NCBI GenBank assembly: GCA_943371965.1
Contig: CALRWV020000005.1
Location: 1 to 64,000, forward strand
From: CALRWV02 sp943371965
Lineage (GTDB): Bacteria > Bacteroidota > JABWAT01
Reading direction: 5' to 3'
DNA length: 64,000 bases
Shown: in pieces, positions 55,090-63,962 of the stretch
Layout of the letters: each line of letters begins with the position of its first letter
How positions within the stretch are numbered: position 1 is the stretch's first letter
Notes under the pieces: model-generated
Seen by the model: only the letters and a program-made list of their open reading frames with translations
What the model was told of the DNA's origin: nothing
Database searches by the model: none
Made by a program: the position numbers and the translations under genes

Positions 55090-55656
55090 ATGCTGAGTTC
55101 GGAATTTAAATTCAAGGGTACTTTTTTGATCTCAACAAAAAAAATCATGGAAAAGGAATTCGATACAGGGTATACTTCACAAATGCGGCCAAAATATTAT
55201 CCGGAATCTCATACATTGGCATCTTCATGGTATCCCGCAAAACCAATTGTTGACATTTTAAAAGATTTCGCGAACGAAAAAAAGATATCATACCGCGATT
55301 TGGTATTAAAACATACACAATATGTTCTTGATTCCGATCTTAATGGGGTATACAAATTATTTATCAAACTGGGTGGAATCAAAAGAGTATTAAATGCACT
55401 TCCACAATTGAACAAATCTTACTGCAATTGGAATGAAATCGAAATTATTAAAAACGAAGATGGTTGCTTTATTGCTGATGTAACCTTTCCAAAATCATTC
55501 GAATTATTTTACTTGATTGGTGCTGAAGGGGGAATTGGAACAATAATAAGGTTATGTGGAAAATCACTGACTTCATTTGAATTGATCAGTAAGTCTGATT
55601 CTGTTGGAAATAACACAGATTTGACAAAATTGAATTATCTGTTGAAATATATTTAA
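55090..55656 (+). CDS. 188-residue paralogue family, copy 6
   Basis: 188 residues and close to the family consensus: FKFKGTFLISTKK, SSWYPAKPIVDIL, SYRDLVLKHTQYVL, DLNGVYKLFIKLGGIKRVL, LPQLNKSYCNW, EGGIG and LCGKSLTSFE. Reference positions: Trp47-Tyr48, Glu146-Gly147, Cys156. By hand it aligns without gaps to copy 7, with about 80 identical positions. Confidence 0.8.
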   Translation: MLSSEFKFKGTFLISTKKIMEKEFDTGYTSQMRPKYYPESHTLASSWYPAKPIVDILKDFANEKKISYRDLVLKHTQYVLDSDLNGVYKLFIKLGGIKRVLNALPQLNKSYCNWNEIEIIKNEDGCFIADVTFPKSFELFYLIGAEGGIGTIIRLCGKSLTSFELISKSDSVGNNTDLTKLNYLLKYI

Positions 55657-55669
55657 AATGGGTAGATTT

Positions 55670-56236
55670 ATGGAAACCAAAGATTTCAAGTTCAAAGGTA
55701 CTTACCTGATTACAACCAAAAAATTTCTTGAAAAGGAATTTGGCAATGAGTTTGCGAATAATATCGTTTCGAAATATTATCCCCAGACTGCAATACTGGC
55801 ATCATCATGGTACATTACATCTCCTGTAATTCAAATGCTTTATGAATGTGCTTCTGAAAAAAAACTGGTTTTCAGGGATTTTATGTTGAAAATAACTGCT
55901 TATACTCTTGAATCAGATTTGAATGGAGTTTATAAATTTTTCATGAAGCTTGGAGGAATCAAGAGAATTATTGAAGCAATGCCCCAATTGGGAAATTCAT
56001 ATACTGATTGGATAAACCTAAAAGTCGTTCAGAATAGTGACAATTTCGTAAAGTTGGAAGTTATTATCCCAATGCAGTTTGAAGAATATTTTCTTCATGG
56101 CCATGAAGGATCCATGCTTGGAATATTTAATGTTTACGGAAAAAAACTCAACGAATACAATGAAACAGAAAAACAGGTTATTCAGAAAGACGGAAAAGAG
56201 TTTTCCAAATTAATAATTGAAATCAGATACGAATAA
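55670..56236 (+). CDS. 188-residue paralogue family, copy 7
   Basis: 188 residues from the ATG at 55670, which puts FKFKGT at the same position as in copy 6; an ATG at 55658 would add four residues. Keeps SSWYI, DLNGVYKFFMKLGGIKRI, MPQLGNSYTDW, HEGSM. The conserved Cys is a Tyr here (NVYGKK), the only such change. 13 nt from copy 6. Confidence 0.8.
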   Translation: METKDFKFKGTYLITTKKFLEKEFGNEFANNIVSKYYPQTAILASSWYITSPVIQMLYECASEKKLVFRDFMLKITAYTLESDLNGVYKFFMKLGGIKRIIEAMPQLGNSYTDWINLKVVQNSDNFVKLEVIIPMQFEEYFLHGHEGSMLGIFNVYGKKLNEYNETEKQVIQKDGKEFSKLIIEIRYE

Positions 56237-56305
56237 TGCCAATTCTTTTTATAAATAATTTTCATTATCAACGATAGGTATCTACATTTTCCAAAGATTA
56301 AAAAC

Positions 56306-57286
56306 ATGAAATCAAACTTATTAAACAAATGGATCTGTTTTGCCGCAACTTCTCTTTTGTCATTTAACTGTCTTCTGGCTCAAAACAAAATAAATTTGGA
56401 TAAGGAAAAGCTTATTGCTGATCTGAAATTTCTATCGTCCAAAAAACTGGAAGGCAGAAAACCATCAACGGCCGGTTCAAAGATGGCACAGATGTTTATT
56501 TCACAGAGATTTGAATCCAACAAACTTGAAAAATTCAACAGAAGTTACTTCCAGAAATTTTCATTTACCCACTACAGCATAAAAGCTCTGATTCTCCCCG
56601 ATCGTCAATTCAAAAATGAATTTAAAGATGCACAAAATATCTTTGGATTTATTAGAGGCAAGAAATATCCCAACAAGTTTATTGTCATTTCTGCCCATTA
56701 TGATCATTTGGGAATAAAAAGGGGTGAGATATATCCGGGGGCTGATGATAATGCTTCCGGTGTTGCTGCAATGCTGTCGCTAACTGATTACTTTTCTGCC
56801 AACCAGCCTGATCATTCCATTATATTTTCTGCATTTGACGGTGAAGAATTGGGAATGCATGGCGTCAGGTATTTTTTTGAAAATCTTCCAGTATCCAAAA
56901 ACCAGATTGTACTGAATATCAATTTGGATATGCTCAGCAGAAATGATAAAAACCAGATTTATGCTTCCGGATTGGTCCATTACAAATTCCTGATTCCAGA
57001 AATTGAAAAAATAAAAAAAATATCAAAAGTGGAAATAATGTATGGACATGACACATCATTTCTTGTAGACTTGACGGGTGATGATTGGACAACAAGAGGT
57101 GATCATGCCCTGTTTCATGAAAACGGGATACCCTATATATATTTTGGTGTTGAAGACCATCCTGATTATCATAAGCCAACTGATACATTTGAAAGGGTTA
57201 ACCAGATTTTTTATTTCAATGTAGTGGAAATGGTTTTAAGTACAGTGTTTTTATTGGATGGAGAATATGAATCGATAAAAAAATAG
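56306..57286 (+). CDS. Exported M28-family zinc aminopeptidase-like peptidase
   Basis: 326 residues with a signal peptide (about 1-26, ending CLLAQ). Zinc and catalytic residues fit family M28: His131 with Asp133 (SAHYDHLG), Asp147 (GADDNASG), the Glu180-Glu181 pair (DGEELG), Asp208 (NLDMLS) and a C-terminal His in YHKPTDT. It should trim peptides outside the inner membrane. No sorting domain. 69 nt after copy 7 of the paralogues. Confidence 0.88.
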   Translation: MKSNLLNKWICFAATSLLSFNCLLAQNKINLDKEKLIADLKFLSSKKLEGRKPSTAGSKMAQMFISQRFESNKLEKFNRSYFQKFSFTHYSIKALILPDRQFKNEFKDAQNIFGFIRGKKYPNKFIVISAHYDHLGIKRGEIYPGADDNASGVAAMLSLTDYFSANQPDHSIIFSAFDGEELGMHGVRYFFENLPVSKNQIVLNINLDMLSRNDKNQIYASGLVHYKFLIPEIEKIKKISKVEIMYGHDTSFLVDLTGDDWTTRGDHALFHENGIPYIYFGVEDHPDYHKPTDTFERVNQIFYFNVVEMVLSTVFLLDGEYESIKK

Positions 57287-57362
57287 AAATTGTTTTAGGT
57301 AAAAGATAAAACTTATTTCAGATTTATTTTTTAATCTGATTTGCAGGGAAAAAAGGAAAGAA

Positions 57363-60300
57363 ATGAAACCACTTATTTTCGCATTATTATTTACTGTTTT
57401 TCAGTTATTTCCTGTATCATGGAATCAGCTTTTAGCAGAAATCGGTAAGCAAAATAAATCAAAAATAAGTTCTGAATTATTATGGTCAGATCCACTGACA
57501 TGGGGTGGTTCCAAACCGGTAACAGGACAGGATGTTGTTATACCAATGGGTGCAGCCATTATCCTGGATGAAGACACACCCGAATTGGGTGGATTGACAA
57601 TTGTTGGAACACTGCGGTTTGACAATAAAAATCTGACATTATCTGCAAAATGGATAATGGTACATGGTGAACTGGGAATCGGTACAGAATCTCAACCATT
57701 TACCAACATTGCTGTTATTAATCTGACCGGTTCACAAACAGATGAAAATATTATGGGAATGGGAACAAGAGGAATAATGGTGATGGGCGGGAAACTTGAA
57801 TTGTTTGGAAACCCTCCAACAATTCCATGGACAAAACTGAATGACCATACAGTGTCGGGATCTAACCAATTAACTTTAAAGGAGTCAGTTGATTGGAAAA
57901 ATGGCGATGAAATTGTGGTTGCTCCAACTGATTATTATTTGGCCGGAAATGGTTTATCTGTTTCGCAAACAACAAACATTCAATCAATAAACGGTAATTC
58001 AATAACAACATCAAATCAGTTAAATGCACACAGATGGGGCAAACTGCAATATCTAACCGAAAATGGGATAAGTGTTTCGTCAGGAAATCTGCCCGTTTTG
58101 CCTGTTCCAGATACCGACACCACCTATATACCGGTTGTTCTGGATGAAAGGGCACCTGTTGGGAATCTAACAAGAAATATAAGAATACAATCACCGGATG
58201 ATGACTTATGGAAAAATCAGGGATTTGGTGTGCATATTATGATTATGGGCAGTGGAAGTTCTGCGAAAGTAAATGGAATTGAAATTATAAGAGGCGGCCA
58301 ATCAGGAAAAGTTGCAAGATATCCTTTTCACTGGCATGTGCTCTCTTACAATGGTCCGCAAACATTGGAGGATGCTTCAGGTCAATTTATTAAAAATTCT
58401 GTAATAAATATTTCAGCAACACGTGGAATTGTTATCCATGCAACCAATGGAGTTACTGTTGACAGTAATATAGTATTCAGTACGAAAGGTCACGGGATAT
58501 TTCTTGAAGATGCAATTGAAAGAAGAAATCATATTACCGGGAATCTGGTACTGAAAGTTAGAAATCCGAGCGAATCAAAGGCATTGAAACAGCATGAAAT
58601 CAATGAATTCGGTTCATCCGGATTTTGGATTTCAAATCCGGATAATGTGATAACAGGAAATATTGCTGCTGATTGTCAGGGTAACGGTTTTTGGTTGGCA
58701 TTTCCAGCTCATCCCTTCGGTGCAGGCAGTAATGTACTTCATTCAGATGGGCAGATAATTGCTCCCAATCGGCTTAAGTTTGGTGTCTTCCATAACAACT
58801 CTGCGCACAGCAATAGAAGAGATGGAATCAGGCTCGATGACCCTGAGATAGATGAAAACGGAAATACTTACCCTTTGCCTTACAGGTCTACAACAAATGG
58901 AAGGGAATCTGTTTGGCCAAATACGACACTGCTCAGATTCAAACTTACAAAATATTCAGTCTGGAAAAATGGCGGTAGCGGTATTTGGGACAGGGCAACC
59001 CGACCAGATAATTTTGAAGCCGTTTCGGCGGATAATTGCGGAAGATTTTTCGCCGGTTCCGGTAAAGATGGAATCATAGAAAGATGCCTCGTTATCGGTA
59101 CAAGTTTAAATTATATGATGAATGGAACTGACAGACCAGTTTTCAATGATTTGGCAGGTGGAAACCAGACACCAGTTGCCTTTGCAACCTATCACAGTAC
59201 ATTTGATATCAAAAATAATATAGTTGTTAACTTCCCTCTTGTTCCAAATACAAGAAGCGGTGCTTTTGCGTCAGAAGATTATTATATCAGACCTGTTGAC
59301 AAAGGACATTTCAGAAATGTTAATAACCTTTTGATCAATACACATACAGGGTTAAAATCACTTCCAATTTTCAGTTATTATAAATTGGCCGGAGCGTTGT
59401 GGGATCCCAATAACAATTGGGGTGGATCAGGAATCAATAATTATTTTGTTTATGATGATCCATTTTTTACGTACGGTCAGGTACTTAACCTGGTTTTTCC
59501 AGGTGTAAGTGCCGGGGGAGTTTTGGTTAACGGTCCGTTTTACGGTATCAATGATTTTATTGTAAACAAAAGCAATGATCCGCAGCAGGATCTGATGGCA
59601 ATCGGTGTAAAACGGATGAATTCCGATTTTTCTGAAATTGGGAGTTGGACAATCAGTAAGGCTGATGATGTTTCCTGGTTCCTTGGACACATGCGTCATG
59701 CAGCTGTTCATCCAGCCGGATTCTATGAACTTTCATTTCCATCCATTCCGACAGTATCGGATGTTGCATTTTCAATTGAGAATATGCTGACCGAGTCAGA
59801 CTCCTTAATTATGTCGGTTGAGTACGATGGCTCCTTTTCAATTTCACAGGTCTACAGTTCTTCGTGGCCTCAATTTATGGCAAAAGAACACGAACAGTGG
59901 CCTACGTCATACAACTACAAACATGTTTTTCAACCGATGAGTGACAGAATTTCGGTACTTCAATCCAAAAATGAAACATACTGGCAGGATAAACCCAACA
60001 GTAAAGTCTGGATAAAAATAAAGGGTGGGATAAAACAAATCTGGAATGATTCTGATTATATTTTTACTGATGACGAACGTTTGTACAGGAGATTTAACCT
60101 TAGAATTTATGGGACACTCTCAACTTCAATATCAGAAGACAATAACACCGCTATTCCAGTTAAATTCACACTTGATCAGAATTATCCAAATCCATTCAAT
60201 CCGAAAACAGTGATAAAATATTCTATCCCGGTTTCAGGAAATGTCCAGTTGAAAGTATATGATTTATTGGGAAGGGAAATTGGAACTCTTGTTGATGAAT

Positions 60301-60422
60301 TTACAAATGCAGGAAATTATTCAAGAGAATTTTCTGGAATTGACCTACCAAGTGGGATTTACTTCTATAAACTTACTGCAAAAAATTATACAGGAATAAA
60401 AAAAATGACTCTGATAAAATAA
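57363..60422 (+). CDS. T9SS-secreted G8-domain, beta-helix protein (CEMIP-like)
   Basis: 1019 residues. Signal peptide at about 1-25. A G8 domain (about 42-130: SDPLTWGGSKPVTGQDVVIP, ILDEDTPELGGLTIVGTL) is followed by a right-handed beta-helix (about 290-700, with HWHVLS, GHGIFLEDAIERRNHITGNL and NGFWLAFPAHP). This order is that of animal CEMIP/TMEM2 hyaluronan-degrading proteins, so a glycan substrate is plausible. The last 80 residues are a T9SS sorting domain, nearly identical in DNA to that of the LRR gene downstream. Confidence 0.85.
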   Translation: MKPLIFALLFTVFQLFPVSWNQLLAEIGKQNKSKISSELLWSDPLTWGGSKPVTGQDVVIPMGAAIILDEDTPELGGLTIVGTLRFDNKNLTLSAKWIMVHGELGIGTESQPFTNIAVINLTGSQTDENIMGMGTRGIMVMGGKLELFGNPPTIPWTKLNDHTVSGSNQLTLKESVDWKNGDEIVVAPTDYYLAGNGLSVSQTTNIQSINGNSITTSNQLNAHRWGKLQYLTENGISVSSGNLPVLPVPDTDTTYIPVVLDERAPVGNLTRNIRIQSPDDDLWKNQGFGVHIMIMGSGSSAKVNGIEIIRGGQSGKVARYPFHWHVLSYNGPQTLEDASGQFIKNSVINISATRGIVIHATNGVTVDSNIVFSTKGHGIFLEDAIERRNHITGNLVLKVRNPSESKALKQHEINEFGSSGFWISNPDNVITGNIAADCQGNGFWLAFPAHPFGAGSNVLHSDGQIIAPNRLKFGVFHNNSAHSNRRDGIRLDDPEIDENGNTYPLPYRSTTNGRESVWPNTTLLRFKLTKYSVWKNGGSGIWDRATRPDNFEAVSADNCGRFFAGSGKDGIIERCLVIGTSLNYMMNGTDRPVFNDLAGGNQTPVAFATYHSTFDIKNNIVVNFPLVPNTRSGAFASEDYYIRPVDKGHFRNVNNLLINTHTGLKSLPIFSYYKLAGALWDPNNNWGGSGINNYFVYDDPFFTYGQVLNLVFPGVSAGGVLVNGPFYGINDFIVNKSNDPQQDLMAIGVKRMNSDFSEIGSWTISKADDVSWFLGHMRHAAVHPAGFYELSFPSIPTVSDVAFSIENMLTESDSLIMSVEYDGSFSISQVYSSSWPQFMAKEHEQWPTSYNYKHVFQPMSDRISVLQSKNETYWQDKPNSKVWIKIKGGIKQIWNDSDYIFTDDERLYRRFNLRIYGTLSTSISEDNNTAIPVKFTLDQNYPNPFNPKTVIKYSIPVSGNVQLKVYDLLGREIGTLVDEFTNAGNYSREFSGIDLPSGIYFYKLTAKNYTGIKKMTLIK

Positions 60423-60429
60423 GGAAAGA
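60180..60429 (+). repeat. 250-bp sorting-domain repeat, copy 1
   Basis: This block encodes the C-terminal T9SS domain of the G8 protein and runs through the stop codon into TAAGGAAAGA. It matches 62371-62620 base for base over long stretches with no length change. It marks a recent module copy or gene conversion. Confidence 0.8.
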
Positions 60430-60615
60430 TAGTATATGGAATCCTTTGAGTGAATTATTTATCAAACCCTTTATCATTTGGGAAACTTTGGATGACACAG
60501 GCAATTTGTTTGAAAATTAATTTACACAAGGAGTTAAAACAAATTTGTTCCTTTATTATTTCAATTAGCAAATTTCACTCACGATTTGTTTTTAAACTGT
60601 AAAAAAGGTGATGAT

Positions 60616-62613
60616 ATGTTTAAACTGAAAACAGCAATTGCTTTATTTTTTATTGTGGTTGTGAAAGCAGTTGCTTCAAACGCACAAAATATTCCTGATT
60701 CGAATTTTAGGAGTTTTCTTTCGGACCATGGAATATTGTTTGACAGCAATCATTATGTTCTTAATCCCGATGTTGCCGATACAATAACAATCATGAATTT
60801 AAGTGGGTTGAATATTTCCAGTCTTGAAGGCCTGGAAGCATTTTCAAATCTGGAATATCTGGATTGCAGCAGCAACCAGTTAACCACTCTTGATATTTCA
60901 GTTGCATCAAATCTCCGGTCTCTTGATTGCAGTTCAAATAATTTATCAGATATTGATATATTCAGTAATTCAAATCTGGAAAAACTGAACTGCAGTTTAA
61001 ACAACCTGACAGGCCTGGATCTTTCTGCAAACAGCCAGTTAAAGGAAGTTAACTGCAATTCAAATCTGATTAACCAAATTAATCTTTCAAATAGCCCATA
61101 TTTAACACAGCTTTCGTCCGGCAACAATCAACTTGAATCTCTTGATTTGTCAGCTTTGACTGATCTAAGTTACTTATACTGCGGAGATAATCAGCTAAGA
61201 GAGCTGTCGCTTGAAACAAATCACGATTTGGAATATTTATACTGCCAGGGCAATTTGATGACTTCACTCAATTTAAGCCAGAACACCAAATTGACTGAAC
61301 TTGAGTGCTACGAAAATAGTCTAACACTTATCCAAATATCAAACTGCCTGAATCTCGTACTTTTGAATTGCAGAAATAATCAGTTGACTTCCATTGATGT
61401 TTCCGGAAATCCGGAGCTTTATGAATTTGACTGCAGCATCAATCAAATTGAAAATCTGGATATTTCATTCAACAGCAAACTCTTTAAACTTGATTGCGGG
61501 TACAACGAACTTGGCAATGTCGATATCGGCAGCAACGGAATGCTCTCAGTTCTTATCTGCAATAACAATTCAATCGAGTCAATCGATGTTACAGGTAATT
61601 CAGAGTTGGCCGTTCTTTACTGCAACCGGAATATGCTAAGCACTATTAATGTCAATTCAAACCACAAGTTGGCTGAACTGAATTGTTCAGATAACCATTT
61701 ATCTGTTCTGGATTTATCTTCTAATTCCTTTTTGACAGCACTTTATTGCATGAACAACACTTTCTCAGATTTGAATATTTCCGGAAATACCAACTTAAAG
61801 GAACTGATATGTTCGAATAATCTGCTGAGTAGTCTTGATATCTTTTCCAATTCTGCAATTGAATTGATAGACTGCAGCAATAACCAACTGACCAATTTGA
61901 ACATTTTGCAAAACAGTCAGCTTGTTAATCTGAACATTGAAGGAAATATTTCTGATAATTCAGATTTATTTGATTTGACGGTATCATCTTTGCCATTTCC
62001 TTCAGAAACCATTTTGTTCTATGATACTGACCCTCATTCAAATAAAATTCTTGGAGTATTACCGGTTGAAATGACCTTATTTAAAGCAGAAGACCGAACT
62101 CTTTTTTGGGAAACCATATCGGAAACCAACAATTACGGTTGGGAAATCCAATCAATTGAAGAAAGAAACCTGAATTCAGGAAACTGGAAGAAAGTCGGGT
62201 TAGTTTCAGGAAAAGGAACCACAACAGAAAAACAAACCTATTCATTTTCACTCAGACCGAACAATGAAAAACTGCTTGTTAGGCTGAAACAGGTTGATCT
62301 GGATGGCAGCAGCTCTTACTCAGAAGTGCTGACAGTTGAAGCGATGCCCGAAGAATTCAGCTTGTCACAGAATTATCCGAATCCGTTTAATCCGAAAACA
62401 GCGATAAAATATACTATTCCTGTTTCAGGAAATGTCCAGTTGAAGGTTTATGATTTATTGGGAAGGGAAATTGGAACACTTGTCAATGAAAAAGCAAATG
62501 CAGGAAATTATTCAGTGGAATTTTCAGGAATTGATCTGCCAAGTGGGATTTACTTTTATAAACTTACATCAAAAGATTATACTGAAATAAAAAAGATGAC
62601 ACTTTTAAAATAA
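60616..62613 (+). CDS. T9SS-secreted leucine-rich-repeat protein
   Basis: 665 residues from the ATG at 60616 (AAAGGTGAT before it; the open frame reaches 60586). Signal peptide at about 1-25. Seventeen consecutive 21-residue LRR units follow (pattern LxxLxCxxNxLxxLxIxxNx), with Cys at position 6 in nearly all; the fifth unit has Ser instead. A short beta linker and a T9SS sorting domain end the protein. LRR solenoids bind proteins; here it would display an adhesion or recognition surface. The paralogue copy at 62627 follows by 13 nt. Confidence 0.88.
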   Translation: MFKLKTAIALFFIVVVKAVASNAQNIPDSNFRSFLSDHGILFDSNHYVLNPDVADTITIMNLSGLNISSLEGLEAFSNLEYLDCSSNQLTTLDISVASNLRSLDCSSNNLSDIDIFSNSNLEKLNCSLNNLTGLDLSANSQLKEVNCNSNLINQINLSNSPYLTQLSSGNNQLESLDLSALTDLSYLYCGDNQLRELSLETNHDLEYLYCQGNLMTSLNLSQNTKLTELECYENSLTLIQISNCLNLVLLNCRNNQLTSIDVSGNPELYEFDCSINQIENLDISFNSKLFKLDCGYNELGNVDIGSNGMLSVLICNNNSIESIDVTGNSELAVLYCNRNMLSTINVNSNHKLAELNCSDNHLSVLDLSSNSFLTALYCMNNTFSDLNISGNTNLKELICSNNLLSSLDIFSNSAIELIDCSNNQLTNLNILQNSQLVNLNIEGNISDNSDLFDLTVSSLPFPSETILFYDTDPHSNKILGVLPVEMTLFKAEDRTLFWETISETNNYGWEIQSIEERNLNSGNWKKVGLVSGKGTTTEKQTYSFSLRPNNEKLLVRLKQVDLDGSSSYSEVLTVEAMPEEFSLSQNYPNPFNPKTAIKYTIPVSGNVQLKVYDLLGREIGTLVNEKANAGNYSVEFSGIDLPSGIYFYKLTSKDYTEIKKMTLLK

Positions 62614-62620
62614 GGAAAGA
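62371..62620 (+). repeat. 250-bp sorting-domain repeat, copy 2
   Basis: Same 250-bp unit as 60180-60429, here at the end of the LRR gene. The shared TAAGGAAAGA after the stop also supplies the ribosome site of the next gene (ATG at 62627). Confidence 0.8.
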
Positions 62621-62626
62621 AATTAA

Positions 62627-63205
62627 ATGGAATTAAGTGATTTTAAAACCAAGGGTACATTTTTGGTTGCAACTCAGGTCTTTTTTGAAAAACATATCAG
62701 CAGTGATTATTTCAATTTGAACTGGAACAAATATTATCCTGAAAAAGTTGTGCTTTCATCATCGTGGTATTCATCTGAGCCAATTATGAGGTGGCTAGAG
62801 AATGCTGCCAAAGATAAAAATACTTCCTTCCGTGATCTGGTTATGGATCATACCAAGCATATGCTTGAAAGGGATCTGAATGGTGTTTATAAGTTCATTA
62901 TGAAATTAACTGGAGTTAAGAGAATTTTAGATGCACAACCTCAATTGGCAAAATCATATCATAATTGGCTTGTTATCACCAATCAAGTTAATAATGGAGA
63001 TTATTATCAGGCTGAAATTATTGTACCCAAATTGTTTACTGAATTTACTGTTTGTGCTGCTGAGGGTGCTCTCAAAGGAGTTTTGAGTGTTTGCGGTCAG
63101 AAAATGGTTAATTTCAGAATTTTAAGTTCAGAAACATTTTTTGAAAAAGGCATGCATTTTTCAAAAATAATTTATGGCTTCAATTATGTAAATGAAAAAA
63201 AATAA
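62627..63205 (+). CDS. 188-residue paralogue family, eighth copy (192 residues)
   Basis: 192 residues; four extra C-terminal residues (NEKK) distinguish it from the tandem run 6.4 kb upstream. Starts MELSDFKTKGTFLVATQ, like copy 4. Keeps SSSWYSSEPIMRWL, DLNGVYKFIMKLTGVKRIL, PQLAKSYHNW, AEGALKGVLSVCGQ. Ribosome site AAGGAAAG. It sits between the LRR gene and the globin. Confidence 0.78.
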   Translation: MELSDFKTKGTFLVATQVFFEKHISSDYFNLNWNKYYPEKVVLSSSWYSSEPIMRWLENAAKDKNTSFRDLVMDHTKHMLERDLNGVYKFIMKLTGVKRILDAQPQLAKSYHNWLVITNQVNNGDYYQAEIIVPKLFTEFTVCAAEGALKGVLSVCGQKMVNFRILSSETFFEKGMHFSKIIYGFNYVNEKK

Positions 63206-63542
63206 TTCAATTGAAAAATACTTGTTGAAAAAAGTCATTGCCTGAATGAAGGTATGAATTGAAAATTTATTGTTTGTTTGAACAAGATGATGATTAAATG
63301 TTTTTTGGTGTGAAAAATTAACAAAAATTCGCCAAAATATTTAATAACATTATTTATCTGACCTTTCACGTTTAAACTGAAAACCATTTCCAAATTGTGA
63401 ATAGCATAACAAGTCAATGTTGAGATATTATTAAAATTATATTCAGACACGTGGAAAATAATAGAAAACTACCTTGTATGTGGTATTTTAAGAATGGTTA
63501 ATTTAACAGAAATTTACATGATAATTTTAAAAGGAGTAAAAC
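63206..63542 (+). other. Intergenic region before the globin gene
   Basis: 337 AT-rich bases with no supported gene. The only structure I see is the operator-like repeat at 63469-63486. Confidence 0.6.
63469..63486. promoter_or_regulatory. TACC-N8-GGTA operator, copy 4 (globin gene)
   Basis: CTACC (63469-63473) and GGTAT (63482-63486) with an 8-nt centre, 56 nt before the globin ATG. The outer left base differs from the other three copies (C for A). Confidence 0.55.
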
Positions 63543-63962
63543 ATGTTAACTGCAAAACAAATTAAACTGGTTCAGGATTCTTATGTTGAAGTTGCAAAAA
63601 TATCAGATGTTGCATCACAGCTTTTCTATAATAGATTGTTTGAATTAAAACCTGAACTAAAAAGTCTTTTTAAGAATGACATTGAAAAGCAGGGAAAAAT
63701 GTTAATGCAAACCCTAACTGTTGCTGTTCATTCTTTAAATGATCTTGATAAACTTATTCCGGTGTTACAGGATCTCGGTAGGAGACATGCTACATACCGA
63801 GTTAAAGATGAGCACTATGATACCGTAGCTGCGGCACTTCTTTGGACATTAAGTCAGGGATTGGGAAAAGCGTTTACAAATGAAGTAAAGGAAGCATGGA
63901 CTGCTGTTTACTTAATTATTGCAGGTGTAATGAAAGAGGCTGCCAAAACAAAAATATCTTAA
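63543..63962 (+). CDS. Single-domain bacterial hemoglobin
   Basis: 139 residues, the size of Vitreoscilla-type hemoglobin or the globin part of flavohemoglobin without the reductase. Proximal His82 lies in GRRHATYRVKDEHY, Tyr29 is the likely B10 residue (LFYNRLFELKP) and Gln50 the likely E7 residue, the distal pair seen in NO-detoxifying globins. It probably binds O2 or NO. AAAAGGAG precedes the ATG by 7 nt. An operator lies 56 nt upstream. Confidence 0.92.
   Translation: MLTAKQIKLVQDSYVEVAKISDVASQLFYNRLFELKPELKSLFKNDIEKQGKMLMQTLTVAVHSLNDLDKLIPVLQDLGRRHATYRVKDEHYDTVAAALLWTLSQGLGKAFTNEVKEAWTAVYLIIAGVMKEAAKTKIS

Noticed and set aside
51973..56236. Calling the paralogues heme-binding H-NOX sensors
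   Set aside because: A His appears near the SYxNW block only in the copies at 62627 and 42350; the other seven lack it, so no shared proximal heme ligand is visible.
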